Made by a program: the position numbers and the translations under genes | Notes under the pieces: model-generated | The model's database searches: none | Seen by the model: only the letters and a program-made list of their open reading frames with translations | Told to the model about the DNA's origin: nothing | Shown: in pieces, positions 22,804-34,500 of the stretch | Position numbering within the stretch: the stretch's first letter is position 1 | How the letters are laid out: each line of letters opens with the position of its first letter | Origin: Paraescarpia echinospica | Taxonomy: Eukaryota > Annelida > Polychaeta > Sabellida > Siboglinidae | Direction of reading: 5' to 3' | NCBI GenBank assembly: GCA_020002185.1 | Contig: CM034531.1 | Location: 81,859,360-81,923,359, forward strand | Length of the DNA: 64,000 nucleotides

Positions 22804-23061
22804 TTATATGATGCCACCAAAACATGAAACAATCAACATCATCGATGAAGCACTAAAACGTTCAAATACACGTTCAACCTTTGTCCGATCAGATGGGCAA
22901 ATATCCATGAATGTCTTGTTGACATACACTCGTTCAGACACTGTACAGAGGATGTCTTCCTTGCCAATGTACATCTCATCACTTGCCATGACCTTAATGA
23001 CCTTGGACACGTACACTTTCTTGCGGTACACAATGGCTATGTCATCTCCGGGTGATGGCAT
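22804..23061 (-). pseudogene. Unrecognised 85-residue fragment, possibly transposase-derived
   Basis: The frame (PSPGDDIAIVYRKKVYVSKV...) has a 'GDxxxVxYxxxxYxxxV' pattern like the C-terminal fold of some domesticated or pogo-like transposases, preceded in another frame by an acidic stretch. There is no start codon context or splice signal. It may belong with the fragment at 21808-22047. Confidence 0.28.
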
Positions 23062-24169
23062 AATGAGGGGGCTTCGTCATAATCATTCTCGTGGTCATCA
23101 CAGGGTAGTGACTCAGCGGGTGTCTCGTCATTGTTTGCTCTTGTTGACTGATGACCAGTTGCAGTGACGGACACCTTTGTCTGTACCCATCCTGGAGAAC
23201 TAGTCATCTTTAAAACAGCAATCCTTAAAGCAGGATGTCTCCCTCATCCTTAACTGACGACCAATAACAACAATCGCGTGTGCCGACATGAGCCCATCTA
23301 CTGGTGTTATTTTCCATGAGCCGATGATATCACGACACTGTCACATGCGCTGACGTCCCACGGATTAATTCCATTTTGCATTCAGCTATACGAAAGCAAT
23401 CACAGAAGGAATCTGCTTCCTATATTTAGGCATTTTCTCCACTGCGTTTTCTGCCACCTTTTTTATGGCACCGCCGACGCCACCACAGGGTCATTTTCCG
23501 TGGCCCACCTCCAGCAACTGATTTCGTTTCACGTGGGTCTGTTTAAGCTTACATTTGAGGCTGCGCACAATAATTGGTACAGCAACGACCAACTGTTGGC
23601 TTGAATTGATTTGTTGTCTTCGACACTTGGGACTGAGGGGAAAGTTTGGTGCAGTGATATTGGCCAGGCGGTGTGACGCTCTCTGTGTTTGTTGTATATT
23701 TGACTCCAGCTTCTCCTGTCTAAGCCTGCCTCGACGTTTCTGGGCCGGTATTACCTTACGAAAGCGATGGTGTGCGATTGCTTCCTTCTATAGCTCTGAG
23801 ACTCTCTTTCTGTATTTCTTTGAAAAAAAAAGAAACAAAGATTATTCAGTAGATAACTAACCATAGGACTACACTACTTATTTATAATTACACTGAAATG
23901 GCTGAAATAAATACAAAACATACACTGATTAAAATCATCTGTAGAATATACACATATGAATAATTATCATAATTAATGTGATGTTGATTTGTTCACCATT
24001 TCTGATAGCACAATTATAAAACGAAATTACACGCATAGCTGTTCGCTCCGTCTCCTTCTTTCCCTATTCCGGGTTCACCTGATGCTTCTTTTCTCGCCAC
24101 CGTTTTGATGCAGCCCGCACCTTTCTTCCTCTGCTCAGCAGTGGGCACTCGTTTCGGTGACATTCTTTA

Positions 24170-25960
24170 AGGCTACGGTGAAAATAAGCAATATGCATCA
24201 GAAAGACAGTACCCTTGCAATATACTACACACAAATAGCTAGCGCACAGTCAAATCATAGACATTAGGAAATATGTACTTTCTTCTTCACCTAAACACAC
24301 TGTTTCTTATTAATTTTGCACCAATACAGAAACAATTGTGGGAAATGCTTAACAATATGAACTATAACAGCGGAGCAACTAAGTTGACCAACCTGACTTC
24401 AATCCGACCAGAGATACAGGCACAAAGACAACTTCAGACAATCAACTTTTATCCATACAACAAGATGTGATATCGAGTATCCATACAAAAAGAGTCAATA
24501 ATGTACACTATTTCACACACAAATTAAAATTTCTGGCCACACGTATTATGTATGACTTGAGAATATAGAATGTATGAAATAATACATGCAAACAACTGCC
24601 ATTGACAAGACAACATGTTTGAGTAACTCAAAATAACACGTAACTTTTGTGTTGTTTACGCAAAATTCCCAAATTCAAATAAATTATAATTGAAATATCC
24701 CACTAAATGTAAACCATACTTAATTATCATTAATACAATACCTTTACATATTACACAAAGTTATTATGAGGCACACATTTGCAACTTTTTTGCACAAATG
24801 AATATCCATACAACAAATATTCAGATCGGCATTAACGCAGGTATGGGTGAAGGTAGAGTGGCTGTATTTTCCGCTCACACGAAGCAGATTTGTTTCGAAA
24901 CAAGCTTGCATGCGATTAGCGCCTAAACGCTTAGTATTTTTAAACCCGCATTACCAATAAGTAATGCCTGTCAAAATTACAAATTCATCTAAGCACAAAA
25001 GTTGTCAGAAAATTTTAAAAACTTACTTCGTACTGGTCGATTTCGTTCGATTCGCAGAGCGTCTCTAATCACTCCATCAGTGTAGCACAAGTCAACAACA
25101 CCAGATGGCGTCACTATTCCTCATTTCCATTGTAATACCGTGCATGTTGTGTGGATACTATTCGTATGGATATGGGAACACTTTCAAGTGGTTGTACATC
25201 GACCGAACCACACCATACCAAGAAAAACAATACATGTCCATCTACCTTAGACCTTATACTATATGTCCACTGAATATGTTTCTCTAATCTACGTAACTGT
25301 TGACAGTGTTAACATTTTAACAGTAGTCGTACGGATACGCATTTTTTTACCATTTTATAACAAATATGATATGTTATCCATTGGCGGAGTTATCGTCCCA
25401 ACAATAATGTTTTCCGTTGTCAATGGTCTTTCACAAGATCAAGTGAATGTGTCAGGTGTAATCAAGTCTACTTTTATAGATATGTATTGTATGAAATCCT
25501 AGTTTACAAATTTTGTGCTGTATGGATACTGTTTAATTTTACATGACAAAAAACAAATATGTACACCTTGCTAGTGAAAGCGGAGTGACCCCCACACATG
25601 TGGTGAATAGTGTATATATTGGTGGAGTGACCCACACACATATGATGAATTGTACGTAGTAGACAGTAGTGCTTAGCAGTCAGGGGCCGGCCTGCTTGCT
25701 GTCGTTGTCACAATGGATGTGTATGTAACAATTTATAACAATATACAGTCAATAAAATTGCATGTCATTAATTTGGCCTAATTCAATCAATACCTGACTT
25801 GCGTTGTTCCTTCTGCATAAAACAAATATGTACGCCTTGCTTCTGAGCCTAGCCAAACAACGTTTACGGTCGTTGTAGCTAAAAATATCGTACTTCATAA
25901 TCAGTTTTGAGAAGGTTTGTCAGTCTATTATTAAATATACTACTCACGTTTAAAAAAATA
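24170..25960. other. AT-rich interval without recognised genes
   Basis: Only short open frames without motifs were seen. A weak imperfect duplication of a GTGACCCACACACATATG-like segment lies near 25575-25645. No PCID2 exon could be identified here. Confidence 0.4.
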
Positions 25961-26048
25961 ATACGAAAATGCCGACCTTTCGTGAGAACCGACCATATAT
26001 ATATATATATAATAAGTATATTCGCATTTCAAACGTTTTAAGATTCGC

Positions 26049-26315
26049 TTATGCCATTTCAATGATCAGCTTCATCAGTTCGTGCCATTTGACGTGGTTG
26101 AGAGCACGTAGCTTTCTGATGTTCCCGGAACTGTGCAGTTGCAAGCCAACTTTGTTTAAGTCCCCATTTAGCATCATTGGCCATATCACCCGATATCGCC
26201 CACGAAAGCTTCTATTATCTCGCTTGAGGTATTCTTCAATGGCCAGCTGGGCAGGGACGTTCATTGGCAAACGTAGCACGTGTCCGAAGAGTCGCTGCCG
26301 GGTTTTTTGGACCAA
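26049..26315 (-). pseudogene. LINE ORF2 C-terminal fragment
   Basis: The frame (QKTRQRLFGHVLRLP, PAQLAIEEYLKRDNRSFRG, NDLNKVGLQ-like sequence) matches the region after the RT in RTE/L1-like ORF2 proteins, where 'RRLxxxGHVLRM...RGRPRxxW' is typical. Only the tail is present. Confidence 0.6.
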
Positions 26316-26741
26316 CCGGCAGATCGACTTGCACGGGCATCGATGATATAAGGTTTATGTAGTCATCTTCTGTGGGTAATGAACACTGAATATCTGACGC
26401 AAATGAAGGGAATGGTATGAATCCAGTCGGTTTAACTCCGTCTGAGTCAGACCACCTGCGGTGTCCATGTTCTAGGTCAGTACTTTCAGAATGAATCCAC
26501 AGTTTATTATTTATCTTTTTTGGTTTACTTTTTACTTTGTTACTTTTCTTACAGGACAGCAATCATTCAATGCTTCTTGAAATAATTCCATAAAGTTATC
26601 ATATGCATCGTTTATATTTGTACAACTTAATACCCTACTCCAATCTTCTACAGCTAACCTTTCATGTAGAACCCGTATTCTCGTTTCGTTGATACAGCGT
26701 GTCCACTTATACTGCTTTGAGACTTCATTCTTGTCAGCTAT

Positions 26742-27130
26742 CCCATAATTAACTACAGTGAAAAGGTAGCGGCTTGTTGGTGCGTGGCGGGTGAAGGAGG
26801 AACAGGATGACCATGCTGGTAGCGGCTAACTTCGAACATAAAATCTTCTGCCCTGGTGATATAGTCACAATGTCCTCACTCACGGTTCTTTTCCCTGCAT
26901 TCACATCGCTCACTTCTGCAGCCTCCAACAACGGTAAGACTTGAGCAATGAGTTCCAACATAGTTTTTGCGAAGGTCTTAAACTGATTTCCGAGCTTCGT
27001 CCTCCCCTTTCATGCTTTCAAATCGGGCAGCAATATTGATTATGTATCTGTTAGCCGATGACTGACACGACAGAAACATTTGCAGACGTTCAGCATCCTG
27101 ATAGTTGATCATGATATCTTGTGTAGTCTG
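26742..27130 (-). other. Unrecognised coding-like segment
   Basis: Two minus-strand frames read smoothly: YQDAERLQMFLSCQSSANR and INIAARFESMKGEDEARKS (about 27000-27125), then LELIAQVLPLLEAAEVSDV (26749-26961), with a frame change between them. Composition is protein-like, but I do not recognise the family. It could be a decayed host exon or a retroelement ORF1/Gag piece. Confidence 0.25.
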
Positions 27131-27943
27131 TGGGTGATCAAGCTATACACAATTGACCACAACATAACTGCAGTCTAGCATGATGCGACTGAGTGTGCAT
27201 TTGAGCATGCCATGCGCTTAGCAAAGCCAGAGTGGCCGTTGTGATCAGCTGTGATGGGCCCATGCAAACATAGATAAAATCTTCTCTTTTACCATTTTCT
27301 CACCTCTTTATCGCCAATAAATGCAACATATATAAATACAAACAATATTTTCGCACATTAGAAATGGCTAATGTACATTCTTTAAAATACAATAATTTTC
27401 GTAATAATACGGCTGACATCACCAACGTTTAAAATAGTGGATGACTTAAAAAAACATTTTTGGTTTCTAACAATTCATGTAAAACAATTCACATTATATA
27501 TTATTTTGTTTGATACACCAGCCTGTCACAAATGGCGAATATCATATGCAGACACATCATGAATTGTATTACATTAATTTAGGATGTGACGGTAATTTGT
27601 GCTACTATTCGACCATGGATTTTCAATAGGTACACTGCTTATAATCAATCGGTGAATTGTGGTTCTTGGCTTTGCTTTCAGATGACCAATAATGGTAAAC
27701 TAACCGATAACAATGATAAAACATTACCGTATGTAAGCGGCGTTAGCGCCCACAACTTCCTAAGTGCTTTTCACCATGCTATATATACATGCATCATGTC
27801 AGGGTCACCACTTCCAGCTTCTGCTATTTACCAGTTGGAGACACTATTGTAGTGGTGAAAGAACAAAAAATAAAAATAATTTTTTTTTCTCAACTGTTGC
27901 GTTATCATACTTCGTCAGCAACTGCACACTTGTTTCTAACTGT

Positions 27944-28380
27944 TTATTGTTGCAGACAGCTCATGTGAAAGTGGTTTAGTTTTTTGGCATGGTGCTGGTA
28001 CGTAGGCCATGTCTCGCCCGTGTAGTATAGTGATGGAATGACAATCGCCCTGTATACTTTCAGTTTTGTCAGTAGGCTTATTCCTCTATGCTCCCAAACT
28101 CGGATGCGGAGTATCCGGTATACCAAATGCCACACTTGCTTTGATAATCCTTGCATTGGTTTCATCGTTAATGTGAACAACCGGGGAGAGTATACTCCCT
28201 AGGTAGGTGAACTTGTTCACAGCAGTCAGGGTTTGTTATTTCACAGTTATCTCTGGCTCGACGTACGGCTTTCCTAGAGCTGGCTGGTACATCACTTCAG
28301 TCTTCTTTGTGCTTAGTGTCAGATCAAAGTTGTCACATGCAGAGGAAATGCATTGTATAGTGTTGTTGGTTACACGTACG
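27944..28380 (-). pseudogene. RTE-like LINE reverse-transcriptase C-terminal fragment
   Basis: The minus strand reads KKTEVMYQPA, VNKFTYLGSILS, then RGISLLTKLKVYRAIVIPSL and TYQHHAKKLNHFHMSCL. These are the standard blocks following the FADD box in RTE-type ORF2 proteins (TYLGS, TKLxxYRAxVLxxLLYxxETW, RHxxxLNxFHxxCLR). Frameshifts are present and the rest of the element is missing. Confidence 0.68.
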
Positions 28381-28460
28381 TTTATGTACCCTTATAAAAA
28401 TGTTTCATGTCACCCTTACCTGTTGGTAAAGTTAATACAATCATGATGTTTTTGTTTTAG

Positions 28461-28507
28461 ATACTACGTTGGGCGGAAGGCCATGTTTGACAGTGACTTC
28501 AAGACCG
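28461..28507 (+). CDS. PCID2: PCID2 exon: [15 protein letters not shown]
   Basis: The acceptor is ttttgttttag and the donor is gtgaga. The first base completes a codon begun in the missing upstream exon, and the last base starts an alanine codon finished at 30643. Confidence 0.9.
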
Positions 28508-31500
28508 GTGAGATATGACTACATGTTGATAATAACTCATAATTTATGCAAATATCTAAGTTTTCCAAGCAGTATACATCTGACTTTTGTATGTCTTTGA
28601 AACTTGTGAAGTATTTTATTACTTAAAAAGTGTAAAAAAAATTAACATTACAGCAATAAAATGCTGCTGTCTAGAGGATATCCATGAAGAACAAAAGAAC
28701 CTGTTTGAAAGATATATGTGAGAGTAAGAGAACCTGTCTGAAGGATATCCGTGAGAGTAATAGAACCTGTCTGAAGGATATCTGTGAGAGTAAGAGTGTC
28801 ACAAAATCGAGTGTAAGTATTAATAAATTTATAAATTGGCGGTACCCGATTTGACATAGCAAGTTATAGGTTCAGGTGCACTAGGATTCGGAGTGAACGA
28901 GAGACATAACGTGACATTAGATATGTATGTACGAATCCAACTGGCATTCCCATTTAATACATCAACAATAAACAAAAGCGGTTCAGTGATAGTTGGCCAA
29001 CGGTTACTCTGCTATGACATTATATTTATAACACCATACATTGTACTCAACGAGTATGCATCCAAATACGAAATAACATGGGAGACAATTTAAACAGCTG
29101 GTCACTTACATGAAGACGGGTATACACCGTTGTAAAGTCTGTGAACTGTAACCAATGAATGTCTCGTGATGTGTGAATGTCAACGTTCGCACCGGTCGCG
29201 TTCGGCGAGATGTCAGGACGAAGTCGAAAGTCGCTCGGCGTTCGGCGAACGAATTCACGTAGATGAAAGCAGGTGACTCGGGAGATCAAGTAGACGGTAG
29301 ATTTGCCTTGCCGATCCCATGCGAATCACCAGGCGACAACACGGAATCAATGTCACGACATCGGCGATGTCGAGAAGGTCTGTCACGGAGTCCGTGTTAC
29401 GACAGCTAGCAGACGAAACGGTGGTGGCCTCGCATTCAAAGGTCTCGTCAAAACGGAACTGCAGTCGGTTATCGCTCAGTCTTCTTCAACGCGTGAGAAG
29501 TGCAGCGTCTCACAACTAATCAGTACTGTTGAAATCGTAGAAGTATTTACTACAGACGTTGGGCGGACACACGTTTCAGCCCAATTCCTGGAGACGAGAG
29601 TGCAACTCTTTCTTCTGCTCAAATGTTCGTCTGGCCACGAATGGCCGTCCTGCCCTTATATAGCTTGATGACCGGAAGTTAGTCTGACCAATTACAACAC
29701 TTAATACAAATTAAAGTCGCTTCAAAAACCGGCTCCCGAAACCATTCACACTTCGAAGCAATCCATTCAACTTGCTGAGTTTAAAATAGATTTTGCGAGC
29801 TAAACGTTTGGCTATATAAGTGCTCATACAATTTTTAACTTACAAGAATTACTTACATAATTAATATCACTGGATTCCCTGTATCGAGCCGGATACCACA
29901 ATATTCAGCGTACTTTCCAACTCTCATGAATTAATCCATAATTTTAATAAAACACGCACTCTATTCATAAGCTAGGTGTGACCCTAGTGTTTTTCACACC
30001 TACATTTCTGTAAACAAGTTTTATAAGTTCATAATATAATCTTCTTATAACCACAACATAAGTAGTTTAACAGGTCACCATATTACCAGTCATGTTAAAT
30101 AATTTCTACTGGTACCAAATTTGGTATACCTAACCGTAGAATTAGTGGTGTATGCTACAAATGAAATTAATTAAATCTGACTCGTCGGCAGTTAAAACGT
30201 TACACGCCTTAATCGCCAGAAGGCACCAGCGTATACCTCCACGACAATACATACCAGAGATGGCAGTACCATATTTTGTATACAAAACCAATGTTCTAAA
30301 GCCTGATTAAATTCTATACATACCACTTTGTGACAAAGAGAGCCTGTCTGAAGGATATCTGTGAAGAATAAGAGAGCCTGTCTGAAGGATATCTGTGTAG
30401 AATAAGATAACCTGTCTGAAGGATATCTGTGAGAGTAAGAGAACCTGACTGAAGGATATCTGTGAAGAATAAGAGAGCCTGTCTGAAGGATATCTGTGTA
30501 GAGTAAGAGAACCTGACTGAAGGATGTATGTGAGAGTAAGAGAATGTAACTGAAGTATAAATGTTGAGTAAGAGAACCTATCTGAAGGATATCTGTGTCA
30601 AGTCAAGGATATCTGTTGGGTAAGAGAGCGGTCTGTTGACAGCGGAGGAACACCTATCCTACGCCTTCCAGCGATGTCACCGTGACGCGAAGCAGAACAA
30701 ACGACTCATCCTTCTCTACCTCCTCCCTGTGAAGATGTTACTGGTCGGTACACAGGACATCTCACTAGTGTTTATGCATCAGTTCCAGTAGAAGTGTGGT
30801 GTCGCAATCCACTAGTCTGCTTCATTGTTCCCATAGTCAGCGACTGTTAGTGGTTTATGTATAACTCTTTCTTTATATCAAGTGGTCATTTCATGAGATC
30901 TGTAGCAACAATGATCAGGTTTGGTGTTGTGTTTTAGTAGCATTGTATTACGTAAACAATTCTCAACAGTCTTGTAGGTTTGAAACGTTTTTTTGTAAGT
31001 TTGTTGGAAAGACATCTGTGCATGGGGCATTGGCTCACATTTATCAGTTGTAACCTCATTACTCTGCTTGTGTATTTTAATAGCAAAAATTAAACTTACA
31101 TTGAAGCTATATTTGAAACTTGCAACATTTTGATCCATCTACAGAGGATCTTGATCATTCACTGATGTCATGTGACGCAGCTCAGATTTTGGCAGAATGA
31201 TCTGGCTGTAGATGGCGGGCAGGTGGTATCCCTGATCTTAGTTCATTGTAGGGGCTCTCTGTGTGAAGTAGATGGCCTCCTTTACTTTTCTCTTGTGTCA
31301 GTTCTGTTCTCGGGCCAAGGTGTTATCCTTGGATACTGAGCGTCCTGAGGCCAGTCAGTGATCTCCTTCTCCTGTAGGCTTATACAAGTTTGTATATTCT
31401 TTAAACTGCCAAAATCTGAGCTACGTCACATGACGTCAGTGCGTGATCAAGATCCGCTGTAGACGGATCAAAACGTTGCAAGTTTCGAATACAGCTCCAC

Positions 31501-34500
31501 TGTAAGTTTAATTCTTGCTATTAAAATTTAATATAGGAGCCATGAACAATATCATCCATATCTGCTTGTGTATTTTGATAAACCTGCTATTCTACCAGTG
31601 TATTTCTATAACCCTGCTACTCTACCAGTGTACTTATATAACCCTGCTACTCAACCAGTGTACTTCTATTACTCTGCTACTCTACCACTGTACCTCTATA
31701 ACCCTGCTACTCTACCAGTGTAATTCTATAACCCTGCTACTCTACCTGTGTACTTCTATAACCCTGCTACTCTACCTGTGTACTTCTATAACCCTGCTAC
31801 TCTACCTGTATACTTATATAACCCTGCTACTCTACCTGTATACTTATATAACCCTGCTACTCTACCTGTATACTTATATAACCCTGCTACTCTACCAGGG
31901 TATTTCTATAACCCTGCTACTCTTCCTGTGTACTTCTATAATCCTGGTACTCTTCCAGGGTACTTCTATAATCTAGCTACTCTACCTGTGTACTTCTATA
32001 ACCCTGCTACTCTACCACTGTACTTCTATAACCCTGCTACTCTACTTGTGTACTTCTATAACCCTGCTACTCTACCACTGTACTTCTATAACCCTGCTAC
32101 TCTACCAATGCAATTCTATAACCCTGCTACTCTACGTGAGTACTTCTATAACCCTGCTACTCTACCAGGGTACTTCTATAACCCTGCTACTCTTCCTGTG
32201 TACTTCTATAATCCTGGTACTCTGTCAGGGTACTTCTATAACCCTGTTACTCTACTTGTGTACTTCTATAACCCTGCTACTCTACCACTGTACTTCTATA
32301 ACCCTGCTACTCTACCAATGCAATTCTATAACCCTGCTACTCTACGTGAGTACTTCTATAACCCTGCTACTCTACCAGGGTACTTCTATAACCCTGCTAC
32401 TCTTCCTGTGTACTTCTATAATCCTGGTACTCTGTCAGGGTACTTCTATAACCCTGCTACTCTACTTGTGTACTTCTATAACCCTGCTACTCTACCACTG
32501 TACTTCTATAACCCTGCTACTCTACCAATGCAATTCCATAACCCTGCTACTCTACGTGAGTACTTCTATAACCCTGCTACTCTACCAGGGTACTTCTATA
32601 ACCCTGCTACTCTTCCTGTGTACTTCTATAATCCTGGTACTCTGTCAGGGTACTTCTATAACCTTGCTACTCTTCCTGTGTACTTCTATAACCCTGCTAC
32701 TCTACCGGTGTACCTCTGCCTGTGTCTGTCCTAGGGCCACATGCCAAAGTTGAGCCTGCTGAAGAAGTATGGACTGGAGGAGTTCACGGACCTCGCTACA
32801 GCTGTCAGGTATCTAGAGTCAGCTCTCTCAATGCCTTGGTACTTATCCTCTTCATGCCATGTGGCACATAAGGATCACACAAGATTTCGCCAGACCCCTC
32901 TGTCTTGGGCTCTCCTTGCTGCTGTGCCCCAGGTCGACCCTGCAGTGTCTACTTCTTCTTTCACCATTGCGTTGTTTTGGTCTTACTTTTCTGTTTCCGT
33001 CTGACATCCAGGTTAGCGCTGTGTATGCTGGCAGGTCACTGGGCATCCTGTGAACACTGCCTAGCCATGTCCACCACCGACTCCTTGGGTGTTACATCTT
33101 AAAACTATCAAATCTGATTAATTTATTGTCAACTCATGTTACATGATATAAACTGCATGTTCTATCACCTTGACCACCCATGTGTGTTCTTAGTGGACGA
33201 CAGTCTGGACGACAGTCTGGATCACAGTCTGCACCACAGTCTGGACCACAGTCTGTACATAATGTGACCAGTGTGTTTATTTAGAGTGCCTGCTCCTTGC
33301 CTCCTCACCCGTGTCTTGTCTTGCAGTAAGGGGAACCTGCTGCAGTTGAACGGTGCCCTCCGTCAGAACGAGGACTTCTTTGTCAAGTGCGGCATCTATC
33401 TCATCCTCGAGAAACTCAAGATCATCACCTACCGTAACCTCTTCAAGAAAGTGTGAGTTCTCTCAGTGGATGTAGGAAGTCAGTGGTTAGTGTCTTACAA
33501 GATCATCACTTAGAGGAATCTAGTCAAGAAAGTGTGAGTTCTCTCAGTAGATGTAGGAAGTCAGTGGTTAGTGTCTTACGAGATCATCAGTATCACTTAG
33601 AGGAATCTAGTCAAGAAAATGTGAGTTCTCTCAGTGGATGTAGGAAGTCAGTGGTTAGTGTCTTACAAGATCATCACTTAGAGGAATCTAGTCAAGAAAG
33701 TGTGAGTTATCTCAGTGGATGTAGGAAGTCAGTGGTTAGTGTCTTACGAGATCATCAGTATCACTTAGAGGAATCTAGTCAAGAAAATGTGAGTTCTCTC
33801 AGTGGATGTAGGAAGTCAGTGGTTAGTGTCTTACAAGATCATCACCTAGAGGAATCTAGTCAAGACAGTGTGAGTTATCTCAGTGGATGTAGGAAGTCAG
33901 TGGTTAGTGTCTTACAAGATCATCACCTAGAGGAATCTAGTCAAGAAAGTGTGAGTTATCTCAGTGGATGTAGGAAGTCAGTGGTTAGTGTCTTACAAGA
34001 TCATCACTTAGAGGAATTTAGTCAAGAAAGTGTGAGTTATCTCAGTGGATGTAGGAAGTCAGTGGTTAGTGTCTTATAAGATCATCACTTAGAGGAATCT
34101 AGTCAAGAAAGTGTGAGTTATCTCAGTGGATGTAGGAAGTCAGTGGTTAGTGTCTTACAAGATGATCACTTAGAGGAATTTAGTCAAGAAGGTGTGAGTT
34201 ATCTCAGTGGATGTAGGAAGTCAGTGGTTAGTGTCTTACAAGATCATCACCTAGAGGAATCTAGTCAAGAAAGTGTGAATTATCTCAGTGGATGTAGGAA
34301 GTCAGTGGTTAGTGTCTTACAAGATCATCACTTAGAGGAATTTAGTCAAGAAAGTGTGAGTTATCTCAGTGGATGTAGGAAGTCAGTGTCTTATAAGATC
34401 ATCAACTGCTTTCTTTGTATATGTGAGAGTCGAGACATTGTGTGTAGATTAGAACATTTTGGTATGTTTCATAATGTGAAATGTCTGTATTAAGTGCTGC

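Noticed and set aside
23141..23175. Hammerhead ribozyme (CTGATGA core)
   Set aside because: The required GAAA segment and flanking stems were not found near this or other CTGATGA occurrences that I checked.
25105..25502. Hydrophobic short open frames that might be a membrane protein
   Set aside because: AT-rich composition, no start context, no splice signals and no recognised motif.
31515..32753. Two long open frames of decapeptide repeats ([10 protein letters not shown] / [10 protein letters not shown])
   Set aside because: They are produced by a 30-bp intronic minisatellite whose period is divisible by 3, and they lie between two well-supported PCID2 exons.
33453..34493. Open frames with repeated [20 protein letters not shown]
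   Set aside because: The 81/87-bp intronic array keeps one frame open. It lies in a different frame from PCID2 and is bounded by proven exon homology.
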